From NCBI GenBank assembly GCA_963576475.1, contig OY754967.1, positions 21,492,414-21,556,413 on the forward strand: a stretch of DNA of 64,000 bases, in the 5' to 3' direction. A program made the translations under genes and the position numbers. Within the stretch, counting starts at the first letter, position 1. The number at the start of each line of letters is the position of its first letter. The stretch is from Molanna angustata (taxonomy: Eukaryota > Arthropoda > Insecta > Trichoptera > Molannidae). Shown piece by piece: positions 23,881 through 34,290 of the stretch. Below the pieces are notes generated by a model. That model was not told where the DNA came from and did not search any database. It worked only from the letters and a program-made list of their open reading frames with translations.

Positions 23881-24545
23881 CAATTGTCAAATTGATGAAT
23901 ATAGGTAACAATAAAATGAAGTTATAAGAAAACGAACAATATACAATAGAAAGATGGTTATATCGAGTAACAAGTGTAGGTTAAAATATCAGATAACCCG
24001 AGAGTGATATAATATAAATGTATTAGAAAAGTAACTAGAATGCATGTAAAATGATTCGATGTTAGTTTTATTTGAAGGTTCTCCCTAATGCATAGATAAA
24101 GAATATAAAACCAATGGAGATGTCACACGAGAGACATATTTACGAGGGAACCCACGGACGGACGAGGCAATAAAAAAGGTAAAGTTCTCTATTACACACG
24201 TACCTATATAGTTGTGTCGAATATGGTATCACAAAAGCTCACCACGAATACGACAATACTTAACTCGCATAAAAAACCGAATGGGATGTGACCAAACCTT
24301 AAGTCTCCAGTACAAGGTCACGGTACACTTTTTTACTATTGAAAGATTGACGATCTAAATAAATAACAAAAAACTCATTTTCCAGAACCTAAGAGCCTTT
24401 TCAGTATTTTGACATTGGTAAGAAATCATAAAGAAGAAATGAACGAATGCCTATGGAAAACTAATCATTTTCTATGTTAGCATTTTACACATAATGTAAT
24501 ATTAATATGTAGTAGATTGAACTTACATTTTGGGTTGTACATAAA
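23881..24545. other. Intronic DNA, no recognised feature
   Basis: AT-rich. GAATGGGATGTGACCAAAC at about 24280 resembles a word in the array at 18313-19085. Confidence 0.45.
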
Positions 24546-24770
24546 ATGAGTCGTATAGTATCAAAAACAGCAATCTGTTCTCGGACTGATTTCAAACCAA
24601 TTAAAAAAAATTCATTGTATACCCTTGTTTTCACATAATTAAGTCTTAATTATATGAAAATAAGGGTCAAAAGTAGTTTCTGATAGCAGCAAATTAAAAA
24701 AAAAACTTTTTTTAATTTGCTCAAAATCAGTCCGAAAACAGATTGCTGTTTTTGATACTATACGACTCAT
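24546..24770. mobile_element. 225-bp MITE with ~45-bp terminal inverted repeats
   Basis: Both ends begin ATGAGTCGTATAGTATCAAA and continue AACAGCAATCTGTT..CGGACTGATTT. The interior is A/T-rich, with poly-A and poly-T runs that extend the foldback (AATTAAAAAAAA against TTTTTTTAATT). The exact boundary and duplication are uncertain because ATGAGT / ACTCAT is followed by ATG. Confidence 0.75.
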
Positions 24771-25989
24771 ATGACACAATTTTTCATAGTATACCACACA
24801 CAATACGCTAAATGTATAAAAACATAATGATGAGATTTGAAGTATGCAATCTCTACATGATATCCGTCGAATAATCTTTGTAAAAATACGCTTAAAATTC
24901 GTGCAATCATGACTCTCCCCTATTCCATAGTAGTGTAGAGTAAAAACTGAACAATTCAACGATACGAATGGAAAATATCTCTGGACACTCCCTTTCGCTC
25001 GATAGAACGACACACGAGGGCGCGTGAGAGAGAGGGGAGGTAGCACCGAGGAGTGAACAAGAGAGGACACGTGGGCGAAACCGTCCAAAGGTAATATTGT
25101 AATAGAGTAATAAAAGAACAACAATGCAGCAATAATAACAAAGACACGATACGATGATCGCTGATAGTATTGTTGTATCGGATGATGCCAAGGGGGACAC
25201 AATGGAGGTCGCTACAATGTGTCTCACTCACTATTCACGGAAATGGAAAAGTAGAAGCGAAAGCTTTCATTCACCACCTTCAGGCGGTCTTTACAGACAT
25301 CTTTACAGTCGAAATTGCACAACTCAAATATGTGTGTGTAGGTATACATTATCAACGCGGAATATTACTTTCTACCTTTTCATTTTTATAGCAAAATTTC
25401 ACCATTTTTATAAACTTATGCTTTGAATATCAAACGAGATTAATATCATATTGTTATATAACATGTAGGTAGGTACAATAAAACGTTGTGAATAAAATAT
25501 ATTAGTATGTCTAATACATGTCTAATATAACACATACAACATTGGCATGTTGTCATATTTTAAACAATGAACATTTGTACATCATTTATTGTTTTAAAAG
25601 CAACTATTATTACGTTTTTAAATACAATTTTTTTCCCATTAACTGATGATAATTATGCAATTAGGTATAATATTCTGGAAATATAGGTGTTCATATCGTA
25701 TGATATTCATGACGCTTCACTAGGTATTACCGTCATATTTGTATTACAAATAATAAAAAAAGTTAAATTAAAATGCATAAACTAGACAACAAAAACGTTT
25801 ATATTTTCTTTGTGTCTTAATTAGATACTTGTCACAAAATATATGTCGACAGCTCTCTAATTCTTCTCATCATATAATACTGAGTGCGTGTGTAATGTAT
25901 ACTGTAGATCATAATAAATTGTTGATGACTGTTATCATTACTGTATTTTCTTCTTTTTCGATGGTTTTTATTTTATTTTATGTGTCTGT
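24771..25989. other. Intronic DNA; GC-balanced patch at 24960-25290
   Basis: 24960-25290 includes CTCGATAGAACGACACACG, GAGAGAGAGGGGAGG and GATGATGCCAAGGGGGAC. Overlapping frames up to 187 codons span it but run into the MITE and show no domain. No gene is claimed. Confidence 0.4.
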
Positions 25990-26215
25990 TCTTTTATTAT
26001 TTTTTTTTGTTTTTGCTAAGTACCTTCCTCATCACGGGATGAAATCCTAGTGAGACAATCACTAATAAAGAAATATTAAATAAACAAAAAATTGTTAATT
26101 CTGATTTTTTTCTTTTTAATATATAATGTTGTTGATTTAAAATAATGTAATTCTATGTAATACGTAAATGGCTTATGCCGTGTATTGTATTAAATAAATA
26201 AATAAATTACATTTG
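25990..26215 (+). repeat. Two retroelement-like 3' tails
   Basis: 26008-26085 has CCTCATCACGGGATGAAATC then CTAGTGAGACAATC and ATAAAGAAATATTAAATAAA. 26160-26205 has AATGGCTTATGCCGTGT then TTAAATAAATAAATAAA. Both follow the pattern of a small hairpin plus an AATAAA-rich tail seen at the end of LINE 3' UTRs. No coding part remains. Confidence 0.4.
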
Positions 26216-26339
26216 AATTGTGCCCAAAGAAAGTGGCCACTTCCCATCGACATAATCTACACAGATATTTAAGAAACAAAAAAAGATATTATAATGACGT
26301 TACGTACAACTTAAACAAACGGATGTTGGCATAAAGGGT

Positions 26340-26640
26340 ACAAATACGACGACTTCGAATCGGTTTAATTGAAACCGAACTCGCCGGAGATGATGAGATG
26401 AGGCGAGTCAAGCGAGCCACGCCCGCCTCCTCCTCTGTACGGAGATATTCATAATCTGTACCTACACATGGTTCTTGATGATGTCTCTATCGAAATGGGC
26501 GGCCCGGCGGAGTAATTCGAGTTTAATTCCCCGCCAGCATCTCGGCACAGTATTGTTGTATATTTACATAAACATCAGCGGCCCACAAAGCGCCCCGCGG
26601 TGTGCCCCAGGGCCTACAAAAAACTATCTCTAGTCTCCTC
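26340..26640. promoter_or_regulatory. Candidate intronic cis-regulatory island
   Basis: This stretch is non-repetitive and much more GC-balanced than its surroundings (GAACTCGCCGGAGATG, GGGCGGCCCGGCGGAGTAAT, CAAAGCGCCCCGCGGTG), without an open frame or repeat copy. It includes a small dyad CGGTTT-AATTG-AAACCG. In an otherwise AT-rich, repeat-filled ptc intron, such islands are often conserved enhancers. Conservation cannot be tested here. Confidence 0.35.
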
Positions 26641-27630
26641 TGAATCTACTTAACTCAATTCCAGACAAATCAATTACTTGACGTATTAATTAAATGACTA
26701 TTAGAGAACTACTCATTGTTTAATTGGCTATCGCACGCAATCAATACAAAACAAAAAAATGCACTTTTTGTATTGAAGAAATTTGCAAAATACACTCAAG
26801 TCACATTAGATATATAGAATTTTCTCTCACCAAACTTTTAAAGGATTACTACATCAAGTTTAGTTCAATAGCAAGTTTATCATAATTTTATTTTGTATTT
26901 TAGATAATTTGTCGACAACGAATCTTGATATACCATCACGATAACTAAAAACCTCAATAATGTTTATTTTTAAGATCTTTTACACTCTTTCACAATCATT
27001 TCAACTCTTTCATACCGATACTAACGTGATTTTTTTAACGTTTTAACGAAAATATTTTGTTTATTATATTTTACAGTCGGCCGTTAATGTTGTTTACATA
27101 TTATATATAATCTAGGGTTGTATATTAGTAGGCATAAACAGTATATAGGTATTGCTTTTAGTCAATATGTTTGTTGAGACATTTTTTGCGGTCAATTGAA
27201 TACATTCGTATTTTCTAAGGAATTTAATAGTGTACCTACTCAAGATTTTCAGCTGTATCCGAAGTATTTTAAGACCAGATATGTATACAAGTTAAATATT
27301 TAAAATAGATTTAAGTATTTAGCTGTCCGACATTTTTTTATAATTGTATAAAATATATAGGGGTTTTGCTTTTATACTTTTATGATGTAGAAATTTTATA
27401 TTAAATCGTGAGGTTAACAAAGCTGGGACAGAGCCATTATTCATTCCTAGGGATAAAATGGTACCTACAATGAAATGGATAAAAATATAAAACTGCAAAA
27501 TAATGATAACTTGTTAACTTTTTTATATTAATTGTAGCTTTATTTCTTTTTCTATTTTATGTAAAATTAAACAATCAACTTTCCTGACCTCTGATAGTTT
27601 GTGTGCCTTACTGTAGACTTTTTCTCTCTT
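26641..27630. other. Intronic DNA, no recognised feature
   Basis: AT-rich. No coding signature, no RNA gene and no repeat with a second copy noticed. Confidence 0.5.
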
Positions 27631-27790
27631 ATGTATGTTGTTAGTTTTAAGTTTTCTGAACTCATCTCCGAAGCACAAGGTTTCCTTCTTTTCGGGGAGA
27701 ATTCACAAATTTTATTTGTGATATTTTTATACTTTGTCATGGTATATATCCTGTATCCTTTTTCATATTAATAAATTAACCTTACTTTAC
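27631..27790 (+). repeat. Retroelement 3' end with conserved hairpin, copy A
   Basis: This segment and 55563-55742 share TTTTAAGTTTT.TGAACTC, CCGAAGCACAAGGTTTCCTT, CTTTTCGGGGAGAATT, TATTTGTGATAT and a TATTAATAAATT end followed by TTACTTTAC. The region TCTCCGAAG...CTTTTCGGGGAGA (27665-27700) folds into a stem-loop. I infer the 3' UTR of a LINE or SINE whose hairpin is used in priming. Confidence 0.65.
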
Positions 27791-27839
27791 GTCAAAAATG
27801 GCTCGAGTCCAGTATGCGCCATCTAAATGACTAGATGAA

Positions 27840-28340
27840 CATGGTTGTATGTAGGTAGAAAGAACGTGGATCCATCTCGAGGGATAGCCCCTCCACATTT
27901 CTGATTACTCATGCACGAATCGATAATATCTCTCGGTGGGTAATGTAATGGCAGATTGTGTATTGAGACGTCCGTCTCTGTCCGAAACCAGGCCTGTGTC
28001 CATTACCCCCGAGCTAAGATCCACTTTATGGCGGCCTCAAACGCTCAAAATAAATAGCGATTATTCGGTTGCTCCGTGGACCTGTAAATATTTACCTTCC
28101 GTAATAACTCGGAATCATTTAAATCTCTTGTACCGCACCATTTCACCGAAAGAAAGAAGCCAATTCAACGGTCGAACTCGGCCGTTTAAGACAGATTCGA
28201 ATGTTTGGATTGTACGATCGTGACTGTTGCCATAACGAATGATTTGATTGTCCGACGATTGTTTGCTGATCGACTATTCAAATGGTTTGCGTGTCGAAAA
28301 TTTCGAATTATTCGCATATCGAATGTTTATACTAACAGCT
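27840..28340. promoter_or_regulatory. Candidate intronic cis-regulatory island
   Basis: About 500 bp of complex, single-copy, GC-balanced sequence (GTCCGAAACCAGGCCTGTG, TATGGCGGCCTCAAACGC, CGGTTGCTCCGTGGACCTG). A 95-codon frame at 27936-28223 has no recognisable domain and no flanking splice logic on the ptc strand. The sequence character suggests a conserved non-coding element of ptc. A diverged coding exon or RNA is an alternative. Confidence 0.4.
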
Positions 28341-28815
28341 TTTTTTCTCACAGAAACTAAACAGGACACGGCAACATTTGTGTACATATTTATTTATGTA
28401 TCTATAATTTTTTCTCACAGAAACTAAACAGGACACGGCAACATTTGTGTACATATTTATTTATGTATCTATAATTTTTTCTCACAGAAACTAAACAGGA
28501 CACGGCAACATTTGTGTACATATTTATTTATGTATCTATAATTTTTTCTCACAGAAACTAAACAGGACACGGCAACATTTGTGTACATATTTATTTATGT
28601 ATCTATAATTTTTTCTCACAGAAACTAAACAGGACACGGCAACATTTGTGTACATATTTATTTATGTATCTATAATTTTTTCTCACAGAAACTAAACAGG
28701 ACACGGCAACATTTGTGTACATATTTATTTATGTATCTATAATTTTTTCTCACAGAAACTAAACAGGACACGGCAACATTTGTGTACATATTTATTTATG
28801 TATCTATAATTTTTT
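28341..28815. repeat. 67-bp minisatellite, 7 copies
   Basis: The unit begins CTCACAGAAACTAAACAGGA, continues CACGGCAACATTTGTG and ends TCTATAATTTTTT. Seven copies appear identical. The first copy abuts the candidate regulatory island and the array ends in a T-run. Confidence 0.95.
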
Positions 28816-29167
28816 TTTTATTAATTTTATTTTTATAATCCATTCAATTACAAGAACATTAATTACGAGTAACAATATAATTAAATATAATACATATTGA
28901 AAATCAATAAAATGCTAATAAGAGTCATGGATGTATCCACTCTTACTAGCCCATGGGCATGTGCTAGAGGGTACATTATTATAACGCATAAAATGACTTT
29001 ATGCCATAAAAGCTATGACTATTCAAATAATGTTCAAATGGATAGCACAAAGACTACGCTTTATTTACATTGTAAAAAACAATGTTATTTCTAATTTTCC
29101 GACGGTCAATATTCTTGATGGAATTTCATTATCAATTTGTATTAAATAACTTAAAATAAGTAAAAAA
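28816..29167. other. Intronic DNA, no recognised feature
   Basis: AT-rich, no recognised gene or repeat. Confidence 0.5.
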
Positions 29168-29276
29168 TATACTTGACCACTGACGCGTTTCATTGTGCAG
29201 TGCACTCTTTGTCAAAGACCATTTTACAGATGCTCATTGAGCGAAACACGTAAGTGGTCAAGCATATTTATAAGTG
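29168..29276. repeat. Inverted-repeat element with GAAACRCGT core (hammerhead-like)
   Basis: The left end TATACTTGACCACTGACGCG is mirrored by CGTAAGTGGTCAAGCATATT at the right. On the plus strand the right half reads ACAGAT-GCTC-AT-TGAGC-GAAAC-ACGT, where a short stem followed by GAAAC resembles stem II and the GAAA core of minimal hammerhead ribozymes in Penelope-like and related repeats. The CUGAUGA core is not intact, so cleavage activity is unlikely in this copy. Confidence 0.5.
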
Positions 29277-30012
29277 GAAAATTTTTTTAAAATAATTTTA
29301 TTTACATATTTTAAGTCATTTAATATTATTAAAAACAACATTAATTAAAATAATGCCCAAAAAATTGCATTAAATATTCAAGAATCTAATAGGTAATTTA
29401 GAAAAAAGGTACTATTTATGAATAATAATTTAGTTTGTGGCATTAGTAAAGTTGAGAGTCAGTTATATAAATAACTACAAATTGCCCTATTTCAGAAATC
29501 GAATATATAATTCAGAGTACCTATAAAATGATTTCCAAGTCTGTATAAACCACAGTTGAGAAATAGTAAAGAACTTTCTCTGTGTTAGGAATGCGTGAGA
29601 TAAGTAATCAAATAATAGACCACATCTCATAGTCCTCCCCACACAACATTCTTACTGGGCTATGTGCTCTATGGTCCGAGGTCAACAACACGAGTAGCTC
29701 CTTATCTGCCCTACACACGATCTAACGACAAAATAAGCGACTATTTGTCAACGCGGTAGATGCCTCCATAAAACTTTACGATATCATGCCTGTTTTAACA
29801 ACACATCTCAATTCTAGCATATGTTAATTGTCACAAAAATCTTATAAAAAACTTAATATTGAATTGTCCATGCGTTGAATAAACATTTTTTAAATAAATC
29901 TGAAGTGTCAAAATAAACACCGAAATATTTCAAATCATCTTTGATTTGAAATGTAACCAAATAATTAATTTCGATACGAATGATTAAACTCATTTAAGGA
30001 TAAACATACATA
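29277..30012. other. Intronic DNA, no recognised feature
   Basis: AT-rich sequence with no recognised gene. Confidence 0.5.
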
Positions 30013-30332
30013 TCGCTTGATTGCGAGAACAACGACATAAGTCAAAAATCCGATTTTTGAGTAAATAATGCAAAAAATTTGTGTTTATCAATATTACAGT
30101 GAATATATAGAGTACAGTGCAGATTCAATAATTATTAATTATTGTAATGTCATCAATGTTTGTATGAATAAATAAAAAAATATGACATTGAAACAACGAC
30201 ACATGTGCTGTTTCTCTCGCACTTATATTGTACTGAGAATTGGAGACGACACGAATATAAACACAAAATTTCTGCATTATTAACTAAAAAATCGGATTTG
30301 TGACTTATGTCGTTGTTCTCGCAAACGAGCGA
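30013..30332. mobile_element. ~320-bp MITE, probable TA target
   Basis: Ends read TCGCTTGATTGCGAGAACAA at the left and the complement of TCGCTCGTTTGCGAGAACAA at the right. Inverted homology continues through CGACATAAGTCA.AAATCCGA for about 65 bases. TA dinucleotides border both ends (30011-30012 and 30333-30334), consistent with a Tc1/mariner-type non-autonomous element. No transposase is present. Confidence 0.7.
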
Positions 30333-30789
30333 TATTTTATTTAGGTATAAAGAAATTTTCAAAAGATTGCGATAACTTTTTTCAGAAGATTGCGAGACGT
30401 CGCTGTTATATTATTATGCTGAATATTCCAATAAAATAACTAAAATTGTCGAATCAGAGGAATAGGTATATATGTAGGTAAGTACTTAGGTATTACACGC
30501 ATAAAGTGAATTATCCGTACGCCTTCATATAAATATTAATAAAGACATCGTAATCTTTTAGTGGCAGGTGAACACGGATATTAAAATCTTGCAACTACAC
30601 GCTCGTAAAACAAAATTAAATGTTTCTGGAATAAATTAGTAGTTCAACACCAGTCGCACATTAAATAACATTGAATACTTCATCAGCTTTATTTTAAGTT
30701 ATGTCATTAAAAATATTTAGAGCAAAATAATGTCATTTTATTACGATTAGTTTAATTTATTTTATTATTTTACGATAGAAAAAATACAC
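30333..30789. other. Intronic DNA, no recognised feature
   Basis: AT-rich, contains TAGGTAAGTACTTAGGTA words only. Confidence 0.5.
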
Positions 30790-31800
30790 AAAAATCTGAT
30801 CCTTTTTTATTTGAAAATCTCGAGTTGTTCATTATTTTGAACAGCTCGATTATATTCTGATTCGTTATTTTAAAAATCTCGATTATATTTATGTTCTATC
30901 TTTAAAAAATCTTGTCTATGTTACAGTTTAACCATGTGAACATCTCAACCATATTCCATTTAATTCTTTTAAAAATCTCGATTATATTTATGTTCTATCT
31001 TTAAAAAATCTTGTCTATGTTACAGTTTAACCATGTGAACATCTCAACCATATTCCATTTAATTCTTTTAAAAATCTCGATTATATTTATGTTCTATCTT
31101 TAAAAAATCTTGTCTATGTTACAGTTTAACCATGTGAACATCTCAACCATATTCCATTTAATTCTTTTAAAAATCTCGATTATATTTATGTTCTATCTTT
31201 AAAAAATCTTGTCTATGTTACAGTTTAACCATGTGAACATCTCAACCATATTCCATTTAATTCTTTTAAAAATCTCGATTATATTTATGTTCTATCTTTA
31301 AAAAATCTTGCCTATGTTACAGTTTAACCATGTGAACATCTCAACCATATTCCATTTAATTCTTTTAAAAATCTCGATTATATTTATGTTCTACCTTTAA
31401 AAAATCTTGTCTATGTTACAGTTTAACCATGTGAACATCTCAACCATATTCCATTTAATTCTTTTAAAAATCTCGATTATATTTATGTTCTACCTTTAAA
31501 AAATCTTGTCTATGTTACAGTTTAACCATGTGAACATCTCAACCATATTCCATTTAATTCTTTTAAAAATCTCGATTATATTTATGTTCTACCTTTAAAA
31601 AATCTTGTCTATGTTACAGTTTGACCATGTGAACATCTCGATCATATTCTATTTAATTCTTTTAGAAATCTCGATTATATTTATGTTCTATCTTTAAAAA
31701 ATCTTGTCTATGTTACAGTTTAACCATGTGAACATTTTGATTATATTCCATTTAGTTCTTCTAAAAATTTCGATTATATTGCACTTCATTTTTACTATAT
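30790..31800. repeat. 99-bp minisatellite, about 9 copies with diverged ends
   Basis: The unit includes AAAAATCTCGATTATATTTA, TGTTCTATCTTTAAAAAATC, TTGTCTATGTTACAGTTTAA and CCATGTGAACATCTCAACC. Central copies from 30872 to about 31600 are nearly identical, with single changes such as TATCTT/TACCTT. Both edges decay into more diverged partial units, the pattern expected of unequal exchange. It ends about 640 bp from the ptc exon, on its intron-2 side. Confidence 0.95.
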
Positions 31801-32438
31801 AATATCACGATTAAATTCCACATACTTATTTTGAATATCGTGAAATTTCTCTCAGTTTTCACTGAAGATGTGAATATGTCTAAGATTATTTGTGGTTAAT
31901 AGGTTAAGATGGTCGGTGAGTTTGAGGATGCATCATTGTATCACGCACGTGCGCTATTCTGTCAGTGGCGCATCCCGCATACACAATGAGGCCCGTATGG
32001 GAAGCAGCCCCTAGACATTTCCGGGAAGACAGTCTTCAGACACAACATAATGAGGAACGGCGGCATAAACGCATTACTTTTACCGAAACAAACCACATTT
32101 ACCGATGTCTCTTGGTTTATTTTTAAATAACAATATTACACCGCAAATTATATCAACGGAAGACATACGATAGAAAGAGAATTTATGAGTTCTGAATTCA
32201 AACAAATCATCTTTACATAATATATAGGTTTGGTGACAGGTTTACAAATGCTATTTTAGTGGCGAAATCTGAAGGTGGTACGCAAATTATATTCCTTTTT
32301 TTATAGAAAAAAAATTATAGATATTGGTTTATTGTCGTAAACAATACAGCGCTTGTCGACCATATAAATGTGCTGAAAAAATTCACGCTTACATCTAGTA
32401 TCAGATATTTGTTTAAAAGTATATTATACTCTACAAAC
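31801..32438 (-). other. ptc: ptc downstream intron, proximal part, with 5' splice donor
   Basis: On the minus strand the intron starts with GTTTGTAG directly after the exon (32438 downward). 31890-32060 is GC-balanced and single-copy (GTGCGCTATTCTGTCAGTGG, GGGAAGCAGCCCC). No second ptc exon was found in 1-32438. Confidence 0.6.
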
Positions 32439-32631
32439 CTTGCACCCAAAGTTGGTCAACCCTAGAGTGTAACTGTGCTGACTTGAGTCCGACACAGAAA
32501 GTGGCCAGGAGCAGCAGCGCCACAAAGAGCGCCTTTCCTGCATGGGCGTGCAGTGTGGCGCCCAATATGGCGAGACGAGATTGCAGTCTGGCTCTCGCCC
32601 ACAGTGACCACACGCCGCCGGCGATGCGGCC
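32439..32631 (-). CDS. ptc: Patched (Hedgehog receptor), internal exon with first transmembrane helix
   Basis: Patched is a 12-pass sterol-sensing-domain membrane protein that binds Hedgehog and, when unbound, represses Smoothened. Read on the minus strand this exon encodes 64 codons plus one base: GRIAGGVWSLWARARLQS, a linker, then HAGKALFVALLLLATFCVG and LKSAQLHSRVDQLWVQ. The segment HAGK.LFVA..LL.TFCVGLKSAQ.H..V.QLW.Q is a hallmark of Patched proteins, covering the end of the N-terminal cytoplasmic part, transmembrane helix 1 and the start of the first extracellular loop. It is preceded by TTTTTCCAG and followed by GTTTGT, both usable splice signals. It starts in phase 0 and ends after one base of a codon, matching the conserved Glu (QE) that follows. 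The exon is GC-richer than its surroundings, intact and without stops. The adjacent exons lie outside the window or were not recognised. Confidence 0.93.
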
Positions 32632-33699
32632 CTGGAAAAAGGAAGAAGAGATATAAGTATTTTATTATTTTTTTGTACGTTTGAAAATATGTATGAAGAA
32701 TTTTCAAAACTTAATAATGTAAATATTTAATGTAAAAAAAATGTTTCAATTGTAATTTTAATTGGTACTATGTTCATGCCATACCAGTTCAGGTTTATTT
32801 TATTGATATATACTAATACAACCAAGATTTAATTGATTTATTTATGTATTTTAATTTTTTTCACACCTTTATGAAAAACGACTATTATGAAGATTACTGC
32901 TGCCCAACTAGGTAACCCTGTTATTATTTAATAATATAAACAAAGGTATATTACCAAGTATTATTTAATCCTTTATTATCTATTCCTTTCAGTAGGTAGG
33001 TACGACTAGTTAAGTGTGTAAAATATTAAGCGATTGCTAGAGAAAAAAATGGTTGTTAAAAAGAAAAAGTTCATTATTTAGACGTTTGTATCCGCACGTT
33101 GCGTCGCTATACAGATATGGCAATCTTTATGTTAAATACATACACATTATGTTCAGACAAACGTGATTTAATACATTTTGCAACCAATTAAGAAAGAGAA
33201 AAAAATGTACAGAGAGCAGGAAATGAAGAAGAAATGGAAACAGGGATAACAGTATGTAAGTGTGTGTTTATAAATTGTTTGCGTGTGTGTAATAATAAGT
33301 TTATATTATGAAAGAGCGTGAATTATAACATTTAAGTAAAAAAAAGTTTATTATTTTAAAGGGCTTTCACAGAGGTAATATTATTATGATATATATGTAC
33401 CTATGTATGCATAATTTGACATATTTCAGTTAAGTAAGTACCTTTCATATGTAAACGTCAGTTTATACTGAAATGATTCAATTGGGTAAGTACCTCAGTA
33501 ACACGTCATAAAATGAACTATTTCTTGTAACACATCGTCGGCAATAATAATATTCTTGACAAGTAAACGTGTTACACTTTGATGTTTGTGAAAAGAGAAA
33601 AAGACTAGAGTCAGTCCAGAATGCAATTTGTAATACCTATAATAACGACATGAATATTTAAATTGTCTTCTTCTTAATTATATTTAATTTATTGACAGT
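32632..33699 (-). other. ptc: ptc upstream intron, acceptor-proximal part
   Basis: The acceptor TCTTCTTCCTTTTTCCAG has a good pyrimidine tract. The rest to 33700 is AT-rich with no gene or repeat copy recognised. Confidence 0.6.
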
Positions 33700-33980
33700 C
33701 ATTTGACCTGTTTGTGAAGTGGACTATACTGGTGGATCTTCCGTTATTGAGTATTTCTGTCTTTACAATATCGACGATTCTATTGTCGTCCATGCATTCG
33801 ACATGGTATCTCCAGAAGCGTCTTCTGCTACGTCCCAATCTTGTTATATCCTCGAAACTACATATAGACTTGATCGCCTCTGGTGTGGTCCCAGAGGGTT
33901 CTTACTGCAGAGGAGCGTAGGGACTTCATTTCAACAACTCTAAGATAGATTTTTGTCCTATTGGTGTCGGTTCTCACTTC
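33700..33980 (-). pseudogene. LINE C-terminal fragment, minus strand
   Basis: The minus strand reads IYLRVVEMKSLRSSAVRTLW, then DHTRGDQVYM, then after stops GYNKIGT and a LLEIPCRMHGRQ piece ending NRRYCKDR. The order (AEMRTLRxxxGVTLWDxxRN..I, WxxHVxRM...NRIxKxAK) matches the C-terminal tail of RTE-like and related insect LINEs. At least three stops are present, so it is dead. It is co-oriented with ptc. Confidence 0.65.
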
Positions 33981-34204
33981 TTTTCCATATAAGATTTTCA
34001 ATACACATTATTTTATAAAAATGTACCAATGAGTTGAATAACGAGAACCTTTATTAAACAGTTCTCTGATGGACGCTTCGAATAAAGACTAAAATTCTTA
34101 ATATACATACTAGGTCAAATGAAATTGAGAAAATGAAAATTCGAAATAAAAAAAAACAAGAAATAAAAAGAAAATAAATAAATAAAAACAAATACAAACG
34201 CAGC

Positions 34205-34290
34205 CAAGACTAATCTTAAAAATGAACTAACCATGGACCTCCGAGCTCGCAAGCCGATGCCTTAGCCACTCGGCCAAACTAGGGAGCCGA
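34205..34290 (-). mobile_element. tRNA-like SINE head, minus strand
   Basis: On the minus strand CTCCCTAGTTTGGCCGAGTG GCTAAGGC contains a near-consensus tRNA A box, followed about 40 bases later by a weak B-box-like GGTCCATGGTTAGTTC. Stems are not intact and no 3' body was matched. It is more likely a SINE relic than a tRNA gene. Confidence 0.45.

Noticed and set aside
24639..25227. Overlapping minus-strand frames up to 187 codons
   Set aside because: They run through a MITE and low-complexity leucine/tyrosine-rich translation, with no domain in any frame.
27936..28223. 95-codon open frame as a gene
   Set aside because: No recognisable domain, no conserved motif and no matching splice context. 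A regulatory island fits better.
28341..28815. CRISPR array
   Set aside because: The repeats are contiguous 67-bp units without spacers, in a eukaryotic intron.
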